A stretch of 44,861 nucleotides of DNA from Deltaproteobacteria bacterium (lineage in GTDB: Bacteria; Bdellovibrionota_C; UBA2361; OMII01), in contig CANLCB010000006.1 of assembly GCA_947488865.1 (NCBI GenBank), forward strand, positions 1 through 44,861, written 5' to 3'. This document shows, piece after piece, positions 1 to 7,016 of the stretch. A program made the position numbers and the translations under genes. Position 1 is the stretch's first letter. Each line of letters begins with the position of its first letter. The notes below the pieces were generated by a model. The model had not been told where the DNA came from. It searched no databases and saw only the letters and a list, made by a program, of their open reading frames with translations.

Positions 1-133
1 CCTCTTCCGGTTGAGCTAAGGTTTCCACCACTTCGGCGGTATCAGCCTGAAGCTCCGCAACCTGCTCAGGCTGTGCTTCAACCGACACTTCAGCGTTTTC
101 CTGAACTACTTCGCCGCTATCCTCAATCGTCAT
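1..133 (-). CDS. scpB: ScpB, N-terminal fragment (cut by window edge)
   Basis: A minus-strand reading frame opens at the ATG at 131-133 and stays open to the window edge (44 codons). It is too short for the ORF track. A GGGAG Shine-Dalgarno lies just upstream. The visible residues are an acidic, Glu/Val/Gln/Ala-rich stretch beginning MTIEDSGEVVQEN, with no recognisable domain yet. It starts 65 bp after the scpA stop on the same strand, where scpB sits in most bacteria. ScpB forms the winged-helix dimer that binds the ScpA kleisin in the SMC condensin complex. The identity rests on gene order only; the acidic tail would be an N-terminal extension ahead of the usual ScpB start. Confidence 0.55.
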   Translation of the reverse strand, partial: MTIEDSGEVVQENAEVSVEAQPEQVAELQADTAEVVETLAQPEE

Positions 134-198
134 TTCGCTTACTCCCGATTCGGTTCTTGAAATTATCTCTGACACAGACACCACAGATTAACGAGAAA

Positions 199-1014
199 CT
201 ATGCCGCAACCTCTGCCAAGTTTTGGGCTGGCAACGCTTCCGCCGCCCCAACGCTCGCCTCATCGTCGTTGCTCGCGAGCGATATCTTAATTTCGGTGTT
301 CACACCCTCTTGGACAACTGAGACCATGCTACGTCGGCACAGCTCCAAAACGGCGACAAAAACACCGATTGCGGTCATCCTGTCGGCGTTAGGGCCAACT
401 AAATCCGCGAAGGTGCCGCTACCTCCACACGTCTTCAGGCTATCGACAACCGTTCGCATACGCTCGACCACGGATATGGTGTCGATAACGATCGAATAGG
501 TCGCCGACTTCTCTCCAAGTCGAGAGAGCACCGACTGGAACGCTTGAACCAACAGCTCCGATTGATGGTCAGCTATTGGAATGAGCGCGGGGTCTATCTT
601 CTTAACCTTTACTGGCGGGGCGAATACATCATGTCCAAGAACTGGCCGGGAGCCCAAGTTTGCGGCTGCGGATCGGAAAGCCTCCAGCTCCTGCAATCGC
701 TTCACCAAAACCTCGTGAGGATCGACCAACTCACCATTTTCGTCGGGAATAAGCTCAACGGGGTCATTGAGAAGAACGCTGGCTTTTACTGAAAGCATTG
801 TGGCGGCGATAACCAGGTATTCCGCAGCTACTTCGACATCGTAGTAGCGAAGCGCCTTGATACACTCAAGATACTGTTCGGTTACCTCAGCGAGCGAGAC
901 CTTCTCGATAGGAAGCTCTCTCTTTTTTACGAGGTGAAGAAGGAGATCGAGAGGCCCATCGAAGAGCTCTAACCTGACCTCAAAGAATCGACTGTAATTA
1001 TCCGCTGCAGACAT
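199..1014 (-). CDS. scpA: Segregation and condensation protein A (kleisin)
   Basis: ScpA is the kleisin that bridges the SMC heads and recruits ScpB during chromosome condensation and segregation; it acts on the nucleoid. The N-terminus (residues 10-35) carries the family signature FDGPLDLLLHLVKK, followed by the helical EVTEQYLECI region. The C-terminal part (about 190-255) has the winged-helix-like segment that contacts SMC. At 271 aa it has the usual family length. The ATG at 1012-1014 is preceded by GAGGGG, which supports this start. It lies 21 bp downstream of rlmB and upstream of the probable scpB, so the three look co-transcribed. The call is firm from the N-terminal motif. Confidence 0.93.
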   Translation of the reverse strand: MSAADNYSRFFEVRLELFDGPLDLLLHLVKKRELPIEKVSLAEVTEQYLECIKALRYYDVEVAAEYLVIAATMLSVKASVLLNDPVELIPDENGELVDPHEVLVKRLQELEAFRSAAANLGSRPVLGHDVFAPPVKVKKIDPALIPIADHQSELLVQAFQSVLSRLGEKSATYSIVIDTISVVERMRTVVDSLKTCGGSGTFADLVGPNADRMTAIGVFVAVLELCRRSMVSVVQEGVNTEIKISLASNDDEASVGAAEALPAQNLAEVAA

Positions 1015-1035
1015 TCCGCACCCCTCTTTGCAACT

Positions 1036-1908
1036 TTAAGTTACTTTAAGGGAGGGCGTTTGTCCATGGCGCTTTGAAAGCTCCCGGTGCTGCTTGGACA
1101 GCTCATGGAGCATGACCGAAGTGGCCTGCGAAACGTTCAGCGAGGAAAGAGCCCCTTCCATCGTAATATAGACACGGAAATCGAGCGAGCGCTCAATAAG
1201 CTGATGCAACCCCTCCCCCTCGGCGCCCATCACGAGAACCGCCTTCTCTGGGTAGGTAAAAGCATCCAGAGCAGAGGCATCAGGCGCCACGACCGCCCCA
1301 ACTGACCAGGCCCCTGCCTTCTTAAGCTCCTCAAGAGCGCGATGAAGGTTCGAGACCGGGCATAGCGGAACAATCTCACTTGCGCCAACACTAACCTTAG
1401 AAACCACAGGACCAAGTGGAGCGCTCCTATTCTTCGACCACAGAACCGCATCGACACCAAAGCACTCTGCGGCACGAAGGATGGCCCCGAAGTTTTGAGG
1501 ATCCACCACTCCATCAAGCGCAAGGATTGAACAAACGGAACTCTCTTGAACCATGCTCACGAGGTCCTCAAGCGATAGGAACGACCGCGGTCGAACCCTC
1601 GCGACTACTCCTTGGTGCGAGTCGGAATTAACCATCGAGTCGAGATCTCGGCGCGGAACCTCGCGTGTAGAAACTCTGAGATCGCGCAGCGTATCGTGAA
1701 TATCAGCGCGACGTTTGTTTGAGTGAGAATCTTCTCTAGCCTCCGCGAGAAAGACCTCCAAAATACGCTCAGGAGAACGCTTAAGCACCTCCTCCACGCA
1801 GTTTCGTCCCATGATGAAATCACCATGAGAGACACTCTCTTTGCGCGAGGGCGCCGCATCTCGGCGATGAGGATGTTTATGCTGCGATGGAAAACGACGT
1901 CGGGACAT
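1036..1908 (-). CDS. rlmB: TrmH/SpoU-family 2'-O-ribose RNA methyltransferase (RlmB-like)
   Basis: This is an SPOUT-class methyltransferase, most like RlmB, which 2'-O-methylates a guanosine of 23S rRNA. An N-terminal substrate-binding part (about 30-110, starting MGRNCVEEVL) precedes the trefoil-knot domain with all three SpoU motifs: DPQNFGAILRAAECFG (motif 1), VMGAEGEGL (motif 2) and SLNVSQATSVML (motif 3). A 30-residue basic Arg/His/Lys-rich leader and a short basic tail extend the usual length of about 245 aa. No Shine-Dalgarno precedes the ATG at 1908, and a small inverted repeat (CGAGTA/TACTCG) sits directly upstream; the start could be further in, at MGRNCVEE. It heads the rlmB-scpA-scpB run. 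A related TrmH-family target cannot be excluded. Confidence 0.88.
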   Translation of the reverse strand: MSRRRFPSQHKHPHRRDAAPSRKESVSHGDFIMGRNCVEEVLKRSPERILEVFLAEAREDSHSNKRRADIHDTLRDLRVSTREVPRRDLDSMVNSDSHQGVVARVRPRSFLSLEDLVSMVQESSVCSILALDGVVDPQNFGAILRAAECFGVDAVLWSKNRSAPLGPVVSKVSVGASEIVPLCPVSNLHRALEELKKAGAWSVGAVVAPDASALDAFTYPEKAVLVMGAEGEGLHQLIERSLDFRVYITMEGALSSLNVSQATSVMLHELSKQHRELSKRHGQTPSLKVT

Positions 1909-2235
1909 TCGAGTAAAAAACTACTCGTTTTAAGAAAGGCGAGAAAGGCTTTCGAAGAATTTTTACAGAATCGCCTTCTAACATAAAAATAACGCCTAGT
2001 GCGAAACCTTCGCTAACCGTATACTCCTCTGTAATCTTTGGGGAACTTTCCCCTTCGAGAAGAAAAGTCGTTTGACCAGTAGACACCCTTCACTTGAGGG
2101 CATCTTAAGGTAAATAAAAGCTGACAGACCCCCTCCCCATCAAACCGCTCAAAGCCAGGGCTGTTCGGAAGGGTTCCGTTAGTAGTAGGGCTCAAGGTTT
2201 TAAAGCACCACACCATGCTTCCAAAGGCGTCTTAC

Positions 2236-3597
2236 ATGGAATCAACCGGACCAAAGAACGACCGGATTGGGTTTGCGGCCGCCGCTCCCCATGTCGTTAT
2301 TGTATGTCCAAGTTGTAAGACTAGCTTTGCGGTAGAAACCGCAGTTGTAGCCTCCCTAGAAACCCCTCGATTCCACTGCTCTCGCTGCGATGACATCTTC
2401 GTTCTCAAGGACACCCCTTCCGACTCCAAAGCGATCCCGTCGCTTCAAGCACAAAGCCTCTCTCGCAAACAGAACGAGATAGCGCACCGAAGCGCAGCAT
2501 CATCGGCAATGCGAGAGTCCCTGATTAAGCCATCAGATTTCTCAATCACCCCTTCAACCGAAACCTTCGCAATTCCAGAACCTGCCGAGCAGATCGCAGA
2601 AGAGTCTATCGAGACGCCACAAGCCGCTCGGTCCACACTCTCTCTGCTCTCTCAAGGATTCATTGACGCTGAGGAGCCACTTCCATCGAAAGAGGAAGAG
2701 CATGCGGTAGAAACCAGGGTGTTTGAGCCGCTCCCTGTTGTAGAAGAAGTAAGTTCGAGAAAATTTGTGCTCAGCGACCCCATCCCGGCTCAGAATCCGG
2801 TTCAGAAGTCTCCACAGACCCCAACCCCAGTTCCGACCCCAACACCAAAAGGCGTCCAGCCCCCCACAGCCGCTCAAACCGCCCCTCAGTCCAACAGCAT
2901 CAAGACAGAACCTTACAGACCTCCCCTCCCGAAGAGATCCGAGCCTCAACAGACAGAGCTTACGAAAACAGAGCTCACGAAAACAGAGCGTACGAGCCTT
3001 CCGTCAGAGGGCAGACGATTCTCGCCAAGAATGCAGGGACTGGTAACTCTCAGCCTGCCAATCCTAGCGGCTTTGACCACTCTTCTCGGACTATCGTACT
3101 CAGCTCGCCTTAGCCCCTCCTCCGTAGACGCCGTGGCGAACCTCTCCATGCCTGCATTCGCCAAAGGAGCGGTATCACACCTTCCACCAGCTTCACTCAC
3201 AATACGAAACATCTCGTTCAAGTTCGAAAAAACTCGTTCCAAAGAGATAATCGGCGTGGTGAGTGGCTCGTTATTTAATCAGAGCGGCAAATCGATCGAA
3301 GGTGTAGAGCTTGAGGCTCTTGGTTTTAATGAGCGAGGCGAAATCGTACTGAGCTCTCGTTCCCCCTTAAAGTCAGCTCTCAGCCAAGAAAAGATCTCGG
3401 ATCTCCCGCTTGATACCGTGCGTAGATACCAAAGCGAAATTAACGCACGCGAGGCTACCATCGCCGGCAAAGAGAACGTTCCCTTCACGATCGCGCTCAT
3501 CAACAACAGAAATCAAGACACGGAAGACACAGAGAGCGAGCCAGTGGATCTATCTAAGGTAAAGTACTTCTCAGCTCGAGTCTTCTCAGTTCGATAA
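2236..3597 (+). CDS. Zinc-ribbon membrane protein with DUF3426-like C-terminus
   Basis: The N-terminus (about 20-55) contains a CPSCKTSF...HCSRC zinc ribbon of the MJ0042 type found in deltaproteobacterial-type proteins. A long Pro/Thr/Gln-rich, probably disordered, linker follows and includes a PTPVPTPTP run and a short TELTK repeat. A single hydrophobic segment (LVTLSLPILAALTTLLGL) then anchors the protein. The C-terminal ~130 residues (SLTIRNISFKF... to NREQ-like end) match the DUF3426 pattern of a beta-rich extracytoplasmic domain with FNQSGKSIEGVELEALGFN. This gives a cytoplasmic zinc ribbon, a membrane anchor and a periplasmic domain. The track starts at 2215, but AAAGG sits 8 nt before the second ATG at 2236, which I prefer. 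The molecular role is unknown. Confidence 0.75.
   Translation: MESTGPKNDRIGFAAAAPHVVIVCPSCKTSFAVETAVVASLETPRFHCSRCDDIFVLKDTPSDSKAIPSLQAQSLSRKQNEIAHRSAASSAMRESLIKPSDFSITPSTETFAIPEPAEQIAEESIETPQAARSTLSLLSQGFIDAEEPLPSKEEEHAVETRVFEPLPVVEEVSSRKFVLSDPIPAQNPVQKSPQTPTPVPTPTPKGVQPPTAAQTAPQSNSIKTEPYRPPLPKRSEPQQTELTKTELTKTERTSLPSEGRRFSPRMQGLVTLSLPILAALTTLLGLSYSARLSPSSVDAVANLSMPAFAKGAVSHLPPASLTIRNISFKFEKTRSKEIIGVVSGSLFNQSGKSIEGVELEALGFNERGEIVLSSRSPLKSALSQEKISDLPLDTVRRYQSEINAREATIAGKENVPFTIALINNRNQDTEDTESEPVDLSKVKYFSARVFSVR
2953..2997 (+). repeat. Three-copy 15-bp in-frame tandem repeat
   Basis: Three copies of ACAGAGCTTACGAAA (the second and third with one or a few changes) run head to tail and encode TELTK-TELTK-TERTS inside the linker of the zinc-ribbon protein. 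It looks like recent slippage expansion in a disordered linker. Confidence 0.85.
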
Positions 3598-3673
3598 CCG
3601 ACAGCTTCGAGTTGTCACGTTACCGGCGGCAGAGTCTCCAAACAAACTGTCTGCAAACAAAATGCCTCTAAAC

Positions 3674-3710
3674 AAAAAGGGCGAGCCAGTCGCTTTCGCG
3701 AGGCGCGCCC
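3674..3710 (-). terminator. Rho-independent terminator of tatA
   Basis: A GC-rich hairpin (GGGCGAGCC...GGCGCGCCC with an inner TCGC-TTTC-GCGA stem, one mismatch) is followed on the minus strand by TTTTT. It lies just downstream of the tatA stop, so it should end the tatA transcript. Confidence 0.85.
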
Positions 3711-3737
3711 TTCAATCGATTCTAGGAGGGTCAGGAA

Positions 3738-3935
3738 CTACTTACCCTCTTCCTTTTGAGAGGACTCAGACTTGGACTGCGTCGGAGTTACGTCTATCTC
3801 CATGCTTTCCTTGTACGAGCGCTTGAAGTTACTGATAGCCTTACCAAGACCAGACCCAAGCTCCGGCAACCGCTTCGTACCAAACAAAAGCACCACAAGA
3901 ACGCCAACAACTCCTAATTCCATGGGGCTTAGCAT
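3738..3935 (-). CDS. tatA: Twin-arginine translocase subunit TatA/E
   Basis: TatA oligomerises to form the pore-like element through which folded twin-arginine substrates cross the inner membrane. The 65-residue protein has the whole TatA layout: a short N-terminal transmembrane helix (LGVVGVLVVLLFG), the FGTKRLPELGSGLGKAI hinge and amphipathic helix, and a short charged tail ending in KEEGK. The length is typical. AAGGAG precedes the ATG at 3935 with suitable spacing. It is a single-gene unit with its own terminator; tatB and tatC are not adjacent in this window, which is common outside enterobacteria. TatA versus TatB/E cannot be fully separated by eye, but the short tail and FGTKRLPELG favour TatA. 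Confidence 0.93.
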   Translation of the reverse strand: MLSPMELGVVGVLVVLLFGTKRLPELGSGLGKAISNFKRSYKESMEIDVTPTQSKSESSQKEEGK

Positions 3936-4038
3936 CGCAATTCACTCCTTAGAGACAACATGAGGGTATGTAACAACCCAGTATGATTAGGGGCAGACTG
4001 TTACTTACCCCTCGCCTTTGATAACGTTACGCCATCAC

Positions 4039-5148
4039 ATGATTAGCGGCAAGTCTACGGGATACGATACAGAGCAATGGGTGGGCTTGGGCGCTTCGGT
4101 AGCGCTGCATCTACTCTGTCTCGCTATCATTTTTTGGAGCGTTCCTCCTCACCTCCCTGTGACGACGGTGTTTACTGTTACGGTGGAACCACCCCCTGCT
4201 CGAAGCCCCAAAAAGGAAATAGTCTCCCCTTCGGCACAACCATCCAAAACTCCGCCCCTAGAAACGAACAGACTCTCCGACGAGAACTCAATCGCCCTGA
4301 AAGAACAGGTGAGAAGAGGTGACAACGGGGGCATACCGGCTCAAGGGGCACAAGGAGGCCCCGCGCAACCGTCTCGTCAGCCTCAACCACCCGCTCCACC
4401 GCGCAAAGAACCCGCCGAGGAGCGACCAAATCAGAAACAACCTCAAACAAAGCAACCTGAAAAAGTTGTAGAAAAACCAAAAGAGAGCGTGGAGCCTAAG
4501 GCGGTCCCTTCAAAGGCGCCCCTAAAAAAAGAACTTGCTCTTAAAGACCTAAAGCTCGACGACGCTACCCTTTCACAACGATTCGGAGCAGAAATTCCCA
4601 AACCCCAGAGTCAGCGTCCCAACACGTCAAGTCAGGCCGATTTATCAAAATACGCCGCGTTCTCTCGACCTCCTGGTAGTGGTGCGGCATTCCTCGGCGC
4701 TGGAGGGGTAAACGATCACCTTCCAAGCTTGCCCGACGGCGACATCACGCTGCTGAACGCCAAGGCCAATACCTATGCGGGATTCGTTCGACGGGTCGCA
4801 GTACAAGTATTCACTCAACTCCGCACACAAGGATGGGAACAGCTCAGCCGAAGAGAGATTCAACAGCTTCAAGACTTCACAACCATAGAGGCAGTGCTCT
4901 CTCCTACCGGTAAATTCATAAGACTCCAATTAATCGGTGGCTCAGGCAGCGTTTCATTCGATTCAGTGGTAAAGCTCTCAGTTCAATCCGGGGCTCAAGA
5001 TCCAAACCCGCCAGAGGGAGCTCGCGCCGCGGATGGGAACATCCATTTCATCTTTAAGGCGCGAAGCTGGGCAGCCGCGGCATTCAACCCTCGTTCGGGA
5101 GCGCCGGTGGAGCAGCGATGGATTCTTCTTGCTACCGGACTCGAATAG
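4039..5148 (+). CDS. TonB/TolA-like periplasm-spanning protein
   Basis: The protein has the build of a TonB/TolA-type energy transducer. A single N-terminal membrane helix (VGLGASVALHLLCLAIIFW, about 20-38) is followed by a long Pro/Lys/Gln/Glu-rich region (about 50-170, with runs such as PKQPQTKQPEK) that would span the periplasm. A folded C-terminal region (about 225-370) begins DGDITLLNAKANTYAGFVRRV, a TonB-like segment. It lacks an obvious YP-motif typical of TonB, so TolA-like is equally possible. The track start is a TTG at 4018; I use the ATG at 4039, but neither has a Shine-Dalgarno. It is the first gene of a tight three-gene set with the lipoprotein and hypothetical protein. ExbB/ExbD or TolQ/TolR partners are not in the window. 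Confidence 0.7.
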   Translation: MISGKSTGYDTEQWVGLGASVALHLLCLAIIFWSVPPHLPVTTVFTVTVEPPPARSPKKEIVSPSAQPSKTPPLETNRLSDENSIALKEQVRRGDNGGIPAQGAQGGPAQPSRQPQPPAPPRKEPAEERPNQKQPQTKQPEKVVEKPKESVEPKAVPSKAPLKKELALKDLKLDDATLSQRFGAEIPKPQSQRPNTSSQADLSKYAAFSRPPGSGAAFLGAGGVNDHLPSLPDGDITLLNAKANTYAGFVRRVAVQVFTQLRTQGWEQLSRREIQQLQDFTTIEAVLSPTGKFIRLQLIGGSGSVSFDSVVKLSVQSGAQDPNPPEGARAADGNIHFIFKARSWAAAAFNPRSGAPVEQRWILLATGLE

Positions 5149-5300
5149 AAATCTTATTTTTTCTCGTGTTTATAGCAGGTTGCCACAACACCGTTCCGTA
5201 TACGCAAATCTCGCACACGTCGATTTCAAATCAATACGGACCTTTAAGGCACGGTTCCTGGCATTCCACTCATAATATGGGTAGGTTAGCTCCGGCGTAG
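5118..5300 (+). CDS. Putative small lipoprotein overlapping the TonB-like gene
   Basis: A 60-codon frame starts inside the 3' end of the TonB-like gene (31-bp overlap) after a GGTGGAG Shine-Dalgarno-like sequence. Its N-terminus has positive residues (YRTRIE), an 11-residue hydrophobic core and a lipobox-like FIAGC, so the mature form would be a lipid-anchored peptide of about 39 residues starting CHNTVPYTQ. It ends 4 nt before the next ATG, giving overlap on one side and near-contact on the other, as expected for translational coupling. The mature sequence matches nothing I recognise. It could be chance, since the frame is short; the signal peptide plus spacing are the only support. Confidence 0.5.
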   Translation: MDSSCYRTRIEILFFLVFIAGCHNTVPYTQISHTSISNQYGPLRHGSWHSTHNMGRLAPA

Positions 5301-5304
5301 TGTC

Positions 5305-5814
5305 ATGAACGACAGAACTAGAAATCTGCAAGCGCCCCCTAGCGAGGTCAAAGATCTATCAGACCTCCGCGCGAGCCTGCCGCAAAAATCATCCTTGGAT
5401 CAGGTTCCTACCAACACAGACCTCGCATCCGCCTCAATTCAATCGATCCCGGTGGCTCGATTGAGCGCACGTCCCGAACGAAGAACTCTCTCTAGCCTGA
5501 CCCCAACTCCCACCTTTGCCGCACTACGGGAACACGCTACGAAGGAGAACACCAAGTCTAGAGGAGCGGCGTCAAAGCCAAACGGGATCTTCAAGAATCC
5601 CTACTTCCGATACAAAGGCGGCCCACTCGGTCGAATCGTGGCTTTCATCGCCAATGTTTTGAAGGCGATCGAACAGGCCCTCTTCCGACGTCTAAAACCG
5701 CCCCCTCTCCGTCCCTCCGTAAACCCTGTTCCACAAAAAGTTCAACCAGACCAGGGCCCTCAAGGAGCGACCAAAAAAGAAACTCCTCGCACTCGTAGAA
5801 TCCACCCTCGGTAG
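5305..5814 (+). CDS. Hypothetical protein, Pro/Arg-rich with one amphipathic segment
   Basis: I do not recognise this 169-aa protein. The first ~90 residues are polar and low in order-promoting residues. A conserved-looking block around 92-130 (KNPYFRYKGGPLGRIVAFIA) carries a hydrophobic/amphipathic helix (IVAFIANVLKAIEQALF) flanked by basic residues, and a basic Pro-rich tail follows. It has no signal peptide. The ATG at 5305 lies 4 nt after the small lipoprotein stop, with no strong Shine-Dalgarno of its own, so it is probably coupled to it. The gene order suggests a link to the envelope-spanning TonB-like protein, for instance as a membrane-associated accessory protein, but this is context only. 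Confidence 0.6.
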   Translation: MNDRTRNLQAPPSEVKDLSDLRASLPQKSSLDQVPTNTDLASASIQSIPVARLSARPERRTLSSLTPTPTFAALREHATKENTKSRGAASKPNGIFKNPYFRYKGGPLGRIVAFIANVLKAIEQALFRRLKPPPLRPSVNPVPQKVQPDQGPQGATKKETPRTRRIHPR

Positions 5815-5817
5815 CCT

Positions 5818-5853
5818 TGTCCACACCTCGTCGGCTGTCGTGGACATGAATTT
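5818..5853 (+). terminator. Possible weak terminator after the TonB-like gene set
   Basis: TGTCCAC and GTGGACA form a 7-bp stem with a 15-nt loop directly after the hypothetical gene stop, followed by TGAATTTT. The T-tract is short and displaced, so termination efficiency is uncertain. Confidence 0.4.
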
Positions 5854-6023
5854 TCCAGCGATTTCTGGATAATATCCTAACAATTACGTGTTCAGGCTTA
5901 CCGTAAGTAGCCGTGTGCCAAAACAGGTAACCAACCAATACAAATAGCTTTCTACAGGATTCACACCTAAAACTGAGGCGCTAGCACCATCTGAATACGA
6001 TGACTTTTGTTAGCAAACCCCTC

Positions 6024-6029
6024 TATACT
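6024..6029 (+). promoter_or_regulatory. -10 box 6 nt before the nucleoside hydrolase GTG (leaderless)
   Basis: TATACT is followed by six bases (AGCTGC) and then GTG. There is no Shine-Dalgarno before the GTG. The spacing places the transcription start at or next to the start codon. A TGACTT lies 17 bp upstream as a weak -35. Confidence 0.5.
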
Positions 6030-6035
6030 AGCTGC

Positions 6036-7004
6036 GTGACCAACTTAATCCTCGACGTCGATACTGGTGAAGATGACGCTCTTGCGATCCTTCTGGCGGC
6101 CAACCTCAAGCTTGGATTAAAGCTTGTAGTAACGAGCTACGGAAACTCAGTCGTCGAAAACACGACGAGAAACACGGTTGGAGTAGTCGCCTTAACCGGC
6201 CTCAAGGACTGCCCCGTTTTCAAGGGAGCGCCACGCCCATCCCACAAACACCTTCACTTCCTAGACAGCGAGAAAGAATGGGAAAGCGCGGAGGATTTTC
6301 TTGGCGGCGATGGCCTTTGCGGTATCGTACTCCCTACCCCCTCTTCGGTCCCGGTAATCACCCCGCCCGAGTCTGAACGTGTTGAGCAACTTGCTGAGCT
6401 GGTCAAACGTCACGCTCCCATTCATTACGTCGTGACAGGCCCATGCACAAACCTTGCGGAGCTTTGCTCCTATTTCGGTAGTGACATCGGAAAGTACATC
6501 ACAAAGATATCATTGATGGGAGGAGCCTTAAACATCGCGGGAAATAGCGGGCCGCGAGATCCAAGGAACGGCAACCAATTCGCTGAATTTAATTTTTACT
6601 GCGACCCGTACGCGGCTAACGAGGTTTTCAAATGTGGAGTGCCTGTCTACATAGTCGCCTGGGACACCACCTTTCGTCTCACTATCCCGATATCAAAGGC
6701 AATGACCCTCAAAGCGCGCGACAAAAAAACCCGATTTATCAGAAATCTAATCATACGTTTCTTTAAGATTTACGGCCTCAAACACAATCGCGAGTTCGAA
6801 TTTAACGATCCCGCCGCCGTCTGGCTTCCACTCTTCGCGCCCGCGCAATTCAAGGAGCGAAGACTTGAGGCCATCACAACAGCGAATGGGTTCGGACGGC
6901 TCAAAGAAACTTCGAATGGTTCTCCAGTATTCTTCCATTCATGCAAGAATGAGCACATTCAGGGCATTATTCATGAGCTTCTAGAGGCACTCCACCTCAA
7001 CTAA
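6036..7004 (+). CDS. Inosine-uridine-preferring nucleoside hydrolase family protein
   Basis: Nucleoside hydrolases cleave the N-glycosidic bond of nucleosides to give a free base and ribose, using a Ca2+ held by an Asp cluster. The N-terminal ILDVDTGEDDALAI is that cluster (D-x-D-x-G-x-D-D). SLMGGAL followed by EFNFYCDPYAANEVF is the second family block. Near the C-terminus FNDPAAVW replaces the usual HDPxA: the metal Asp is kept but the His that helps leaving-group activation in classical enzymes is Asn. The track starts at ATG 6000; I prefer GTG 6036 because it puts the metal motif at the family's usual place near the N-terminus and has a -10 box at leaderless spacing. Substrate is unknown. 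It may feed ribose to the ribokinase at 18798-19676. Confidence 0.85.
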   Translation: MTNLILDVDTGEDDALAILLAANLKLGLKLVVTSYGNSVVENTTRNTVGVVALTGLKDCPVFKGAPRPSHKHLHFLDSEKEWESAEDFLGGDGLCGIVLPTPSSVPVITPPESERVEQLAELVKRHAPIHYVVTGPCTNLAELCSYFGSDIGKYITKISLMGGALNIAGNSGPRDPRNGNQFAEFNFYCDPYAANEVFKCGVPVYIVAWDTTFRLTIPISKAMTLKARDKKTRFIRNLIIRFFKIYGLKHNREFEFNDPAAVWLPLFAPAQFKERRLEAITTANGFGRLKETSNGSPVFFHSCKNEHIQGIIHELLEALHLN

Positions 7005-7016
7005 CGCGCTGCCGCA

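Noticed and set aside
2013-2216. Small minus-strand ORFs between rlmB and the zinc-ribbon gene
   Set aside because: No ribosome-binding site, no motif; the gap is more likely promoter DNA.
6000-6035. ATG 6000 as the nucleoside hydrolase start
   Set aside because: The GTG at 6036 has a -10 box at leaderless spacing and gives the family's usual N-terminus; kept only as an alternative.
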